Assembly: GCA_965230485.1 (NCBI GenBank)
Contig: CBDDLA010000001.1
Span: 2,790,001 to 2,854,000 of the forward strand
DNA: 64,000 nt
DNA from: Putridiphycobacter sp965230485
GTDB lineage: Bacteria; Bacteroidota; Bacteroidia; Flavobacteriales_D; Crocinitomicaceae
Reading direction: 5' to 3'
Made by a program: the position numbers and the translations under genes
Shown here: positions 23,577-32,686 of the stretch, piece after piece
How positions within the stretch are numbered: position 1 is the first letter of the stretch
Layout: each line of letters starts with the position of its first letter
Notes under the pieces: generated by a model
The model's database searches: none
What the model saw: only the letters and a program-made list of their open reading frames with translations
Told to the model about the DNA's origin: nothing

Positions 23577-24149
23577 TTATTCTGCTCCAAAGTTTTTTTC
23601 TTTTTTGAGAGTACCATCTTTGTTGTAGTATTTCCATAAACCTACTTTTTTCCCATTTATAAAATTCCCGGTACTTTTAACTTGAGAGGAGCTAGTATAA
23701 TACCATGTTGAATGATAATTCTGAGTCCTATTTAAACTAGCGGCGATTCCTCCTATTTTGAGTGGGTTTTCGGATAGTTTATATCTTGTTACCCAAAAAA
23801 GTTGTTCATTTTTAAGATAGTGGTAAGTGCATGATATTTGATTGTTATTAGCAGAAATTGAGTCTATTGTATAAAGATCACCGTTTTTGAAGTATTTTCT
23901 CGATACTCCGATAGGAACAGTATCAGTATAGTTTGATGCTGTCGTATCCAATAAATTAAGGTAAGAAGTATAATATACCCACCCTTCAACTTCTACATTT
24001 CCGTTTTTATATAAAGATTTTCTGTACTTGATTGAATCTACTTTAGGGTTTTGCTCAAGGGCTATTCTGATAGTGCTATCAAGCTCTATCTGCGCTAAGC
24101 TACTAAAAGAGAAAAAAGTCATAAGTATGAATAGGGTGAAACATTTCAT
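23577..24149 (-). CDS. Secreted MORN/YwqK-like repeat protein
   Basis: 190 residues with a signal peptide (1-19, ending SLAQ). The body has YwqK/MORN-type repeats: RKSLYKNGNVEVEGW near residue 43, SRKYFKNGDLYT near residue 83 and GNFINGKKVGLWKYYNKDG near residue 161. In Bacteroidota these are frequent surface or periplasmic proteins with no known role. A promoter -7 element lies 23 bases upstream. Single gene, no operon partner. Confidence 0.75.
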   Translation of the reverse strand: MKCFTLFILMTFFSFSSLAQIELDSTIRIALEQNPKVDSIKYRKSLYKNGNVEVEGWVYYTSYLNLLDTTASNYTDTVPIGVSRKYFKNGDLYTIDSISANNNQISCTYHYLKNEQLFWVTRYKLSENPLKIGGIAASLNRTQNYHSTWYYTSSSQVKSTGNFINGKKVGLWKYYNKDGTLKKEKNFGAE

Positions 24150-24172
24150 TTGAAAATTCTAATCGCTTATAA

Positions 24173-24180
24173 CAAAGATA
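24173..24180 (-). promoter_or_regulatory. -7 promoter element before the MORN-like gene
   Basis: On the minus strand TATCTTTG matches TAnnTTTG, 23 bases before the ATG at 24149. No -33 TTG is evident. Confidence 0.45.
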
Positions 24181-24382
24181 ATAAAACTAGTTATTGCTAA
24201 AGGTTGTCGTTGCACCCTTTCAAATCCTCCTCCTTCGTCTTAAAAAATTCTCAATTAAAAATAAAACGGACAAGCACATATGTTTGTTTTGCAGTTTTGG
24301 CATTCATTTATTATACTTAAACATTCGTTTTTGAGTCTGAAAAAGAGTACATTTAACGTTGTGTCTATAAAATAAGTGCGTT

Positions 24383-26782
24383 ATGAATAAAGGTTTAATC
24401 TTCTTCAATTTATTTTTTTGTTTATTCCTTTTTACGTCAAATGCTCAAATTGGGAATTTTGAATGGGTTAAGGTTTTAGAGTCATCAAGCCTGGCTGCCT
24501 TTAATTCAGCTCCATGGGTTGTGCATGCAGATGATAATGGAAATGTATATTCTGCTGGCTCATTTTCTGGCACCCTAGATTTTGATCCTGGGTCAACTAC
24601 TCATAATTTAACAGCAAGTGGTTATACAGATATGTATATCCAAAAATTAGATCCAAATGGCGATTTTTTATGGGCACTTAATTTTGGAAGTACTTATTTT
24701 GATGTTATTCTGGCCGAAAGAATTTATGATTTAAAAACGGATCAAATAGGAAATGTATACTTTGTGGCTTCATTTGCTGAAACTGTTGATTTCGACCCTG
24801 GACTAAGCGTTAGTTCTGTGACCTGTACCGATTACAATTCTGATTTTGTATTATGCAAATTAGATCAATTAGGGAATCTTGTTTGGGTCGAAAAACTAGG
24901 AGATACCTTTTATGACGAAGGATTAGGGATTGACATTGATGATAATAGCAATATATATATTACAGGATATCACACCGACTCAACTGATTTCGAATTTGGA
25001 TTGGGAACAACGTCTTTAGGAAATAATGGCTCTGCGGAAGACGCATTTATTGTTAAATATGATGAACATGGAGCATTGATTTGGGCAAAAAATATAGGCG
25101 GTACTAGTGGTATTCAAAGGTCCTTTGATGTTAAAGTTGATGATTCAGGAAACGTTTTTATAGTTGGCGATTTTTACAATACGACAGATTTTGATCCTGG
25201 TTCAGGCGTTTTTAATATGGTAGAATACGGTTCTAGTGATGGCTTTTTATGTAAGTTAGATAGTAATGGAGACTTTGTTTATGCAAAACAATTTGGAGAG
25301 GGACCGTCCTCAAGAGCACATGACGTTGCAATTTCAAGCGCAGATAATGTCTTAGTAGCTGGCTTCTTTAGCGATTCTATTGACGCAGACCCGGGGTTAA
25401 CCTCCTCCAAAATGATAGCCTCTGGGAATAGATCTTCTTTTCTTTCTCAGCTTGATGCAAATGGGAATTTCATTTGGTCAAAACATTTTGATTCGCATGC
25501 TCAAGTCGACATATATGGAATAGCTTATGATTTTTATGATTACGTATATGTGTCAGGTCGATTTGTTACTGATATGATAATTGATGCGCATACATTTACT
25601 ACCAATGGCGGAAATCAGGTGGGTTTCATCTCTAAATTTGATAATTTAGGTAATTACATCACCACAGAGCTAATTGATGGTACCACATCAGGTACTCATC
25701 AGGAAATTGTGTCTTCAGTTGATGTTAGCTCAGATAATAATGTTTATGTGACTGGTTGGTTCAAAGGAACTGCTGATTTCGATTTTAGCTCAAATACGCA
25801 TAATGAGTCATCTTTGACGAATGCGTTTACGCATTTTGTACTGAAGATGTCGCCAACAAATATTATTGAAATCGACACGGTTGCCTGCTCATCTTATACG
25901 ACTCCAAGTGGAAATGCTCAGTATTATGTCTCAGGTCAGTATTTTGACACAATTAACTTCATGAATAACTTAGACACCGTCTATAAAATAAATCTTAACT
26001 TTTCACCAATTATATATGACACAATAGATATTACAGCATGTTATAGTTATACCTCACCGAGTGGAAATTATATCTGGACGAGTTCTGATACGTATCAAGA
26101 TACCATTGCCGGATATTGTCCAATTGACACCATTTATACGATTAATTTAACAGTTAATCACATATATTATGATACCCTTAATCCATTCGTTTGCAATACA
26201 ACTTACACTTCACCAAGTGGTCAAATTTATACTACATCAGGAACTTATTCCGATACTATAGCTGGTTTTTGTGATATAGATACCATTTACACCATTAATC
26301 TAGACGTATCAAATATTGATGTTTCAGTGTCTCAAAATGGTGCTTCGTTAATTGCTGGTGAACCTAATGCTAGCTATCAATGGTTAGATTGCGAAACTAG
26401 TTATAGTGAAATTACTAATGAAAATAGTCAAGTTTTTTACCCTCAGAACCAAGGATTTTACGCAGTAGAAATAAGTAGTTTGGGATGCATTGATACTTCC
26501 CAATGCATTTTGATTGACGATTTAGGAATCGATTTAACTTTATCTGATTTCGATAACATAGCGGTTTATTATAACCCTAATTTGAAACAAATTGAAATAA
26601 GCCGAGCAGAACATCATTTGGGTGAAGATTTTTACGTCTATAATATTGCCGGACAATTGGTTTTTAAAGGTCAAATTAATAATACAAAACAAATTATTAA
26701 TCAAGAATTTAATTCAGGGACTTATATCATTAAGTTAGAATCTGGGACAGTAAAAAAGATGGCAGTGATAAGTTCTAAGTAG
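24383..26782 (+). CDS. T9SS-secreted beta-propeller protein with type A sorting domain
   Basis: 799 residues. Signal peptide 1-21 (SNAQ), then seven or so SBBP-type propeller repeats (about 25-490) marked by DFDPG, GNVYSAG-like and KLDPNGDFLWA motifs, then three tandem repeats of about 45 residues with CxxYTSPSG and DTIYTINL (about 500-645), an Ig-like module (NASYQWLDC... DTSQC), and a T9SS C-terminal domain (about 725-799, VYNIAGQLVFKG ... GTYIIKLESG). Exported through T9SS and probably surface-attached. It shares architecture with the protein at 32687-34741. Function as adhesin or recognition protein is inferred. Confidence 0.9.
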   Translation: MNKGLIFFNLFFCLFLFTSNAQIGNFEWVKVLESSSLAAFNSAPWVVHADDNGNVYSAGSFSGTLDFDPGSTTHNLTASGYTDMYIQKLDPNGDFLWALNFGSTYFDVILAERIYDLKTDQIGNVYFVASFAETVDFDPGLSVSSVTCTDYNSDFVLCKLDQLGNLVWVEKLGDTFYDEGLGIDIDDNSNIYITGYHTDSTDFEFGLGTTSLGNNGSAEDAFIVKYDEHGALIWAKNIGGTSGIQRSFDVKVDDSGNVFIVGDFYNTTDFDPGSGVFNMVEYGSSDGFLCKLDSNGDFVYAKQFGEGPSSRAHDVAISSADNVLVAGFFSDSIDADPGLTSSKMIASGNRSSFLSQLDANGNFIWSKHFDSHAQVDIYGIAYDFYDYVYVSGRFVTDMIIDAHTFTTNGGNQVGFISKFDNLGNYITTELIDGTTSGTHQEIVSSVDVSSDNNVYVTGWFKGTADFDFSSNTHNESSLTNAFTHFVLKMSPTNIIEIDTVACSSYTTPSGNAQYYVSGQYFDTINFMNNLDTVYKINLNFSPIIYDTIDITACYSYTSPSGNYIWTSSDTYQDTIAGYCPIDTIYTINLTVNHIYYDTLNPFVCNTTYTSPSGQIYTTSGTYSDTIAGFCDIDTIYTINLDVSNIDVSVSQNGASLIAGEPNASYQWLDCETSYSEITNENSQVFYPQNQGFYAVEISSLGCIDTSQCILIDDLGIDLTLSDFDNIAVYYNPNLKQIEISRAEHHLGEDFYVYNIAGQLVFKGQINNTKQIINQEFNSGTYIIKLESGTVKKMAVISSK

Positions 26783-27009
26783 TATTTATTTGGTATTGAA
26801 TTTTCCTTCTTTAATGGATGGTACTACGCCCAGTAAGCAATTTGAAAGGACTGCTAATACAGAAATATCCATATCAGGTGTTTAATACCCGACTTTTGCC
26901 TAATAGCTGTTTTCGTAATTAAAAGATAATAAAGTACTTAGTTGTTGGGGCAATTTTTTGGATTTTTGACTAAAAAACCTTATATTTATGTAAATCAAAC
27001 AGTTAAATT

Positions 27010-27462
27010 ATGAAAAAGATATTAACTCTTTTAGTGGTTTTAGGAGTTCCTATACTACTAAAAGCGCAAGCACCGACACCTACAACTATTTTAATGGGAC
27101 AGAACATTAGTGCTTGCCCGGTAACAATTATACCCATTGTTATGGATAATAATGATTGTGTTAAACTAGAACTGGCTGCATTTACCCTTAACCCACTCAA
27201 TCAAAATCAAAGTGTAACAATTGTTCCATCATTGCCAGCTGGACAGGAACTTATTGGAGTCAGAGTAGTCCCTCAAGGATGGAATATTAATTCTGGGTTT
27301 TACCTTTATAGTGCTAATTTTCCTTCTCAAATTACGTGTAATGGTAGTCCTAATTCAAATATCTCAACTTTTTTTAACACCACATGCCCAAATAGTCCTG
27401 GATTTGCAGTACTGCCTAGCTTTTATAATAACCCACAGGCAGTAATAAGCATATTTCCTTAA
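27010..27462 (+). CDS. Small secreted protein of unknown family
   Basis: 150 residues with a clear signal peptide (1-20, ending LLKAQ). The mature part is hydrophobic and proline-rich with four cysteines (near 35, 55, 115 and 126) that could form two disulfides. There is no T9SS sorting domain and no family I recognise. It lies in the T9SS cargo cluster, 227 bases after the large propeller gene. Confidence 0.7.
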   Translation: MKKILTLLVVLGVPILLKAQAPTPTTILMGQNISACPVTIIPIVMDNNDCVKLELAAFTLNPLNQNQSVTIVPSLPAGQELIGVRVVPQGWNINSGFYLYSANFPSQITCNGSPNSNISTFFNTTCPNSPGFAVLPSFYNNPQAVISIFP

Positions 27463-27467
27463 GAGTT

Positions 27468-27494
27468 AAAAAAGCAGGTTATAAAATGCTTTTT
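27468..27494. terminator. Weak bidirectional hairpin between convergent genes
   Basis: AAAAAAGCA (27468-27476) and TGCTTTTT (27487-27494) form an A/T-rich stem that gives a T tract on either strand. Only two G-C pairs, so it is a modest candidate. Confidence 0.35.
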
Positions 27495-27506
27495 AAGGTA
27501 TTAATA

Positions 27507-28886
27507 TTATTCTTTAATCAGTTTAAATCGCCTAGAAATACCTTCAGAATTGACCTCAAGAATATAAATGCCAGTGGGTTGGTCTAATTCAAATTGGTTT
27601 ATTTGAGAACTGGTATTTTCTGCTTGGAATACCACTTGTTCATATGCGTTGTAAATTTTTATGGCAACATTGGCTGGTATGCTAATTAGTTCAATATTGA
27701 CATGTCCAATTGTCGGGTTCGGGTAAATCCTTATTTGGTCGAACGAACCAGGTGGTTCTTCTTGACCTAAGTTTAATTGCGAGTTTCCAAATGCATCAGT
27801 TTTCAATAAAAACATATCAAAATCACCTGCACCTATGCTATTTGTGTAACCTGCAATAGCATAGCCATTGTCAGAAGTTTGCTGAACTGAATTGGCCACT
27901 TCCATTCCAGTACCACCATAAGTCCTTGTCCAAAGGATATCTCCATTTGCGTCTGTTTTTACAATGTAACCATCAAAATCGCCAGTAGAAAATGAGTTTG
28001 AACTTCCAGTTAAAATACAACCTCCGTCATTTGTCGGCCATAACCCAATTGCTGATTCTTCGAAATTTCCACCATAGGTTCGAGTCCATAAAGAGTCACC
28101 AAATGTATTCAGTTTAATCAGATACATGTTAGAGCCAATTCCAGTGCCAAAACTGTTGGTTGTACCTCCAATATAGTAATCACCAGCAAAATTTTGCCTT
28201 ACAGAAAACCCCGAATCATCATCAGAACCACCGTAAAACCTTTGCCATTGTAGTCCTCCAATGCTATCTGTTTTTACAATAAATACATCTTTGTGCTTGC
28301 TTGGGTCATAATAGTTGATATTCGTTCGTCCAACAATAATAAATCCTTTATCTAAGGTTTGCTGAACTGAAAAACCATCATTAAAACCTGCAGATGTTAT
28401 TTCTGAAAATGTTCTGCGCCATTCCTGTTGTCCTAACCCGTTTAATTTCAGCAATAACATGCCAGAACCAGTTACACTTTGATATCGTCCTGCAACGATA
28501 TAACCTCCATCTTCAACTTGCTCAATATAATAGCCTTCATTCGCCCAAATACCTGCGCTAAAATTGGTTTGCCATAAGGAATCACCATTGGTTCCTATTT
28601 TGGTAAAGGTGATTGAATTGGAATTATGATTGATTAGAATATAAGCGCTATCCGCTGTCGGATTTGCAAATAATGAAGAATAGGGCTTAGTCCACTCTAT
28701 CCCACCTAAAGCATCTAATTTTACTAAGTTTGTTCCACCCAAAATATAGCCTCCGTCAAAGGTTTGTCTGACTGATTTTGCTTCTTCAAAACCTATAGTA
28801 CCATAGGTCTTCTCAAAAGTAATCTGAGCATTGGTTTCGAATATGAGACTAAAGGTAATAAAACAAATAAGTACGACTTTTTTCAT
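27507..28886 (-). CDS. T9SS type A sorting domain protein with tandem propeller-like repeats
   Basis: 459 residues. Signal peptide 1-20 (ETNAQ), then eight or so repeats of about 48 residues built on TYGGxxxDxGxSVxQTxDGGYIxxGxTxS and LxKTDxxGxxLWxRTYG, a beta-propeller type common in Bacteroidota, then a T9SS C-terminal domain (about 385-459) with IRIYPNPTIGHVNI and ending RRFKLIKE. Its C-terminal domain is close in sequence to that of the gene at 32687, also at DNA level, pointing to recent duplication or exchange. Cell-surface or secreted location is inferred. Confidence 0.9.
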   Translation of the reverse strand: MKKVVLICFITFSLIFETNAQITFEKTYGTIGFEEAKSVRQTFDGGYILGGTNLVKLDALGGIEWTKPYSSLFANPTADSAYILINHNSNSITFTKIGTNGDSLWQTNFSAGIWANEGYYIEQVEDGGYIVAGRYQSVTGSGMLLLKLNGLGQQEWRRTFSEITSAGFNDGFSVQQTLDKGFIIVGRTNINYYDPSKHKDVFIVKTDSIGGLQWQRFYGGSDDDSGFSVRQNFAGDYYIGGTTNSFGTGIGSNMYLIKLNTFGDSLWTRTYGGNFEESAIGLWPTNDGGCILTGSSNSFSTGDFDGYIVKTDANGDILWTRTYGGTGMEVANSVQQTSDNGYAIAGYTNSIGAGDFDMFLLKTDAFGNSQLNLGQEEPPGSFDQIRIYPNPTIGHVNIELISIPANVAIKIYNAYEQVVFQAENTSSQINQFELDQPTGIYILEVNSEGISRRFKLIKE

Positions 28887-28946
28887 TTTAAAAGTATTTG
28901 GTGGTATAGTAGTTCAAATCTAGTGTTGAGTAAATAAAAAAAATTC

Positions 28947-29768
28947 TCATTCTTCCTTTATAAATAACTGCCTTTCTAATTTGTTGTCGATTTGAGCAGA
29001 TATAAAATAAATACCATTTGGCAGATTGCTTAAGCTCAAATTAATTAAATTTTGGTTATTAAATTGCTCAAATAATACCTCAGAGCCATGAATATTGCGA
29101 ATAGAGATACTGATGTCCTGATGTGTTTCATTAAATTGAATATTCATGATGTTATTTGCTGGATTAGGATAAATTATCAGTGAAGCATCTTGATTATTTT
29201 CACTAATACTAGCAGAAGATATAGGGTTGTCAGTATATTTGTAATTGAATGTAAAATCATTGTCCGTGTTGGTTTGAAAAGCCGTAATTTTCAGAACAAC
29301 ATAGTATTCTAAGTTCCTAACTTTGGCAATATACACTTCACCTAATTGAACTGAATTAACTTCAACATATGCACTGGTGTTATTATATGCATTGACTACC
29401 GACCATTGTGTAGCATTGTTATAATCAAATCCAGCGGCCAAATAAAATTTTGTAGTACCATTTCCGCCAAATTGTCCTGCCCATACACTGCTTGTGTCAG
29501 ATGTAAACCCAAACGGAGCCGGTCCTGACGGGTCTCCATTATGTTCAACCATGTCCCGATTAGCGTCAAAAGCTGGAGATACAGAATTAATATGTTGATG
29601 AGTTACAAAATCGTAAGCAGAAGAATCACCTAGATTAGATGGAGCACAAGGTCCGCATCCTGAAAAATGATGTTCATATATGTTGATTCCAACAATTTCT
29701 GTTAATCCTTGAGTAAACCCAGATGCTGATAATGAGATTAAGATAGATAATATGTAAGTTTTCTTCAT
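28947..29768 (-). CDS. T9SS type A sorting domain protein, likely sigma-factor target
   Basis: 273 residues. Signal peptide 1-20 (GFTQG), a middle region without recognised domain (about 21-190) that includes the cysteines of FSGCGPCAPSN and a strand-rich second half, then a T9SS C-terminal domain (about 197-273, LIIYPNPANNIMNIQ ... GIYFISAQ). It is transcribed away from the ECF sigma gene, and the promoter blocks facing it match those of the sigma gene exactly in spacing. Confidence 0.82.
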   Translation of the reverse strand: MKKTYILSILISLSASGFTQGLTEIVGINIYEHHFSGCGPCAPSNLGDSSAYDFVTHQHINSVSPAFDANRDMVEHNGDPSGPAPFGFTSDTSSVWAGQFGGNGTTKFYLAAGFDYNNATQWSVVNAYNNTSAYVEVNSVQLGEVYIAKVRNLEYYVVLKITAFQTNTDNDFTFNYKYTDNPISSASISENNQDASLIIYPNPANNIMNIQFNETHQDISISIRNIHGSEVLFEQFNNQNLINLSLSNLPNGIYFISAQIDNKLERQLFIKEE

Positions 29769-29802
29769 AATAATGTCTTTTAAGTTTATTGCTGTTTTCT
29801 GA

Positions 29803-29831
29803 CCATACTTTAGAAAAGCGGAAACGGTTGC
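29803..29831 (-). promoter_or_regulatory. Putative ECF sigma promoter of the T9SS cargo gene 28947-29768
   Basis: Minus strand: GCAACCGTTT (29831-29822), 13 bases, then GTATGG (29808-29803), preceded by AA. It has the same layout as the promoter-like site of the sigma gene at 29900-29928 and lies 34 bases before the ATG. Confidence 0.6.
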
Positions 29832-29899
29832 TTGGTCAAGTTAAAAATGGACTAAAACTAGCATCAGCAGAGGTTTTTCTTATGAAATAAAATATGGAG

Positions 29900-29928
29900 G
29901 CAACCGTTTAAATGATATCGAAGTATAG
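29900..29928 (+). promoter_or_regulatory. Putative autoregulated ECF sigma promoter
   Basis: Plus strand: GCAACCGTTT (29900-29909), 13 bases, then GTATAG (29923-29928), preceded by AA. It ends 8 bases before the sigma ATG. The site mirrors the one at 29803-29831, so both divergent genes carry it facing outward. Confidence 0.6.
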
Positions 29929-29936
29929 AGATTAGA

Positions 29937-30491
29937 ATGACGACAGAGACTGCAGATAAAATTGATCAAAGCTTATTATCTGCATGTAAAAAAAATGATA
30001 GAGCAGCTCAGAAAGCATTTTACACAAAATATTTTTCGTACGGAATGAGCATTAGTTCACGTTATGTAAAAGATCGTGATGAAGCTGCATGGATTTTAAA
30101 TCAAGCCTTTATGAAGTTTTTTCAAAACTTAAGAAAATTTGATTTTTCAAAACCATGTAAACCATGGTTGAGAAGGATAATTATAAATACGGCTATTTCT
30201 CATAATAAAAAGTACTATAAAAAGGAATTCACAGGTGTTGAGCAAATAATAGATATGACTTCAGATGTTGACATTGAGAGCAATATGATGTATGAAAGCA
30301 TTTTAGAACAGATACGTCAGTTAACACCAATGTATAGAATGGTATTAAATCTATATGTTATTGAAGGGTACAAGCATACAGAAATTGCAGAAATGTTAAG
30401 CATTTCTGTAGGGACATCAAAGTCAAATTTATTTAAGGCTAGAGAAATGTTAAGGAAGAAATTAAAAAGCAACCTTGGAATTGAAGGATGA
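29937..30491 (+). CDS. ECF-type RNA polymerase sigma factor
   Basis: 184 residues, sigma-70 family group 4. Region 2 (about 20-90) has the AFYTKYFSYGMSISSRYVKDRDEA core and the -10 contacting helix; region 4 (about 125-175) has LTPMYRMVLNLYVIEGYKHTEIAEML followed by SVGTSKSNLFKAREMLRKKL, the -35 recognition helix. Its gene is followed by a membrane protein that may hold it inactive. The promoter pair at 29803-29928 suggests that it activates itself and the neighbouring T9SS cargo gene. Confidence 0.93.
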   Translation: MTTETADKIDQSLLSACKKNDRAAQKAFYTKYFSYGMSISSRYVKDRDEAAWILNQAFMKFFQNLRKFDFSKPCKPWLRRIIINTAISHNKKYYKKEFTGVEQIIDMTSDVDIESNMMYESILEQIRQLTPMYRMVLNLYVIEGYKHTEIAEMLSISVGTSKSNLFKAREMLRKKLKSNLGIEG

Positions 30492-30501
30492 AAATAAAAA
30501 T

Positions 30502-31761
30502 ATGGAAAAGATTGATGATCTTATAAATGACGCCTCTGAATACGAAGGGTATGTTATTCAAGATGGAGATTGGGATCAATTGGAATTGATGTTGGATAAC
30601 CATGATCGAAAAAGAAAGATTGGATGGTTCTGGAAAGGAATTCTAGTATTGATGTTAATTGGTATTGGGGTATTGACAATTAAGAAATGGACTCAAAACG
30701 TTGAAATATTGCAGCCAACTCTTAGCATAGCTGATTCCAAAATGTCACAAAAAAATGTCTGGATAGAAACAACCGATAGAAATTCAGTTGCTAAGGTTCT
30801 AGACACTTTGATTGCCAAAACTGAAAATATTTCACAAACGACTTCTACAAGCGAAGGTCAAATTGGCTTTAGACAAAATAATAGTAAGCAACCGGTAGAT
30901 ATAGATATTATTAAGAGCACAGTTGAGGAATCCAGACAAAATATTAATTATATAAATAATCTAGCTCCAAGAATAGACGATAGGGGTGATTCTAAATTTA
31001 AAATTGAAGAAACGAATCATTTATCTCTTGTAAAAGAAGATTCGTCAGATATTCGAGAAGCAAAACTTGCTGTAAATAACAATTCGGATTCAACTTTTTT
31101 AAATGAAAATGAAGAAGGGGTTGATAATAAGCAAAGGATTACAGATTCAATTATTCTCGAGCTAAGTCCTGTTAATAGAAGTTTACATTTTTACTTAGGA
31201 GCAGGAACTGAATGGAGTAGTATTTCTCCAATGCAGATAGGGTCTACAAAATTAAAACTACAAATTGGTATCGAGTACTTTTTCGTTAATAAATGGTCGG
31301 TGCTAACCGGACTTAATTATACGGTAAAGGATTACCGAACAAATTCTGACAACTATACCGTAAAACCTGGGTTTTGGACTAATGGCATTAAGCCCAGTAT
31401 TATTTTAGCCGAATGTAAGGTTGTTGAGGTGCCTTTAAATCTAAGATATTATTTCGCAAACCAATATAATATGAGCAACTCTTTTTATCTAGCGGCAGGA
31501 ACATCATCTTATCTTATGGCATCAGAAAGGTATCGTTTTGTATATCAAATGTATGATCCAGAGTTAAAACAGGAATGGAATGGAAAATGGGAAAACACGC
31601 ATTACTTCAGTATTTTGAATTTGTCTATCGGATATCAAAAAAAATGGCAAATAAACTGGTCAATATTAGTAGAACCATACGTTAGCTTGCCATTATCGGG
31701 AATAGGCTTCGGACAAGTCGATTTAATTTCTTTTGGTGCATCATTGCAACTTAAATATTAG
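30502..31761 (+). CDS. Sigma-linked membrane protein with C-terminal outer-membrane-type barrel
   Basis: 419 residues from the ATG at 30502; a TTG 27 bases earlier would overlap the sigma gene. The first 40 residues are acidic and cytoplasmic (DGDWDQLELMLDNHD), followed by one membrane helix (about 42-60), a long polar linker (about 65-225) and a strand-rich region (about 230-419) of the PorT/outer membrane beta-barrel type ending in aromatic LQLKY. The N-terminal part plus helix resembles membrane anti-sigma proteins of Bacteroidota. If both ends are in place, the protein would span the envelope from inner to outer membrane. Function is inferred. Confidence 0.75.
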   Translation: MEKIDDLINDASEYEGYVIQDGDWDQLELMLDNHDRKRKIGWFWKGILVLMLIGIGVLTIKKWTQNVEILQPTLSIADSKMSQKNVWIETTDRNSVAKVLDTLIAKTENISQTTSTSEGQIGFRQNNSKQPVDIDIIKSTVEESRQNINYINNLAPRIDDRGDSKFKIEETNHLSLVKEDSSDIREAKLAVNNNSDSTFLNENEEGVDNKQRITDSIILELSPVNRSLHFYLGAGTEWSSISPMQIGSTKLKLQIGIEYFFVNKWSVLTGLNYTVKDYRTNSDNYTVKPGFWTNGIKPSIILAECKVVEVPLNLRYYFANQYNMSNSFYLAAGTSSYLMASERYRFVYQMYDPELKQEWNGKWENTHYFSILNLSIGYQKKWQINWSILVEPYVSLPLSGIGFGQVDLISFGASLQLKY

Positions 31762-31823
31762 TTCACAAAGGATCGCAACTTATTTTCAGAAGTTTATAAA
31801 TCTACTGAAAGAATGCAAAAGAA

Positions 31824-32639
31824 TTATTCTTTCACTATTTTCTGAGTCATTGTGTTTTCTGAACTAATACAGGTTAAATAATAAACTCCCACTGGAAGAT
31901 TAGATATATCTACAGCTGCTATCTTTGAGTCAGAAATAGTCTGCATTACTTGACCAGAATAGTTGTAAATGATTACGGTTTCTAGTGGATCAGTCGTAGT
32001 ATTTAGATATAAGATGCCTGAGCTAGGGTTGGGATAAAACAATTGTGAGTTGTTAGGTATTCCGTAACCTGTTAAATTAGCCAGATTAGTATTTACGGTT
32101 TTACATATGCTATCCGTGCAACCTTGGTTGTTAGTTACGGTTAAACATACGTCATAAATTCCGGCGGTAGCATAATTATGAGTAACATCAGCATTCATAT
32201 TCGTTTCTGTTGTTTGATCTCCAAAATCCCAAACAGAATTAGTAATATCATTACCACTAGTGTTTTCAAAACTTACCATCAACTGACTATTAATTGAATA
32301 CGTAAAACTAGCATTTGTACCAGTGCCAGTAACTTCAATTTGAACAAAAGAAGAATTTGTCATATTGTTACTACCAGTAATTGTAAGCATCACTGTATAA
32401 ATTCCCAATGCTTGATATGTGTGTGTAGGATTTATAGCGGTTGAACTAGTCCCATCACCAAAATCCCAATTCCGTGAAATTATAGATCCTCCACCAGGAG
32501 GAGGTGTGGAAAGATCGGTAAAGTAAATAGTTATGCCAGTACAATGTGGTGCTGAGGGATTAACAGTAAAGTGTGCAGTTTGAGCTTGAACGTTAAGACA
32601 ATAATAAAAAATGAGAAAAAAAGTAATAATTGGTTTCAT
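31824..32639 (-). CDS. PKD domain T9SS cargo protein
   Basis: 271 residues. Signal peptide 1-19 (NVQAQ), two PKD domains (about 22-105 and 110-185) with WDFGDGTSS and VWDFGDQTTE motifs, then a T9SS type A sorting domain (about 195-271, LFYPNPSSGILYLN ... GVYYLTCISSEN). PKD repeats are common in secreted adhesins and polymer-binding proteins. It faces the 30502 gene convergently. Confidence 0.9.
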   Translation of the reverse strand: MKPIITFFLIFYYCLNVQAQTAHFTVNPSAPHCTGITIYFTDLSTPPPGGGSIISRNWDFGDGTSSTAINPTHTYQALGIYTVMLTITGSNNMTNSSFVQIEVTGTGTNASFTYSINSQLMVSFENTSGNDITNSVWDFGDQTTETNMNADVTHNYATAGIYDVCLTVTNNQGCTDSICKTVNTNLANLTGYGIPNNSQLFYPNPSSGILYLNTTTDPLETVIIYNYSGQVMQTISDSKIAAVDISNLPVGVYYLTCISSENTMTQKIVKE

Positions 32640-32686
32640 ATGAAAAATAGTTTTAAATACAACAAAGTTCTACCTTGATTAAGGTA

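Noticed and set aside
24202..24240. GCACCCTTT followed by GTCTTA upstream of the propeller gene, as another ECF promoter
   Set aside because: One base shorter in the box, a different spacer and a different -10; too far (about 140 bases) from the ATG to support.
29640..29670. CGPC stretch in the T9SS cargo at 28947-29768, like a thioredoxin active site
   Set aside because: The context SGCGPCAPSN lacks the tryptophan and the thioredoxin strand-helix pattern around it, and no cis-proline motif follows. A chance resemblance.
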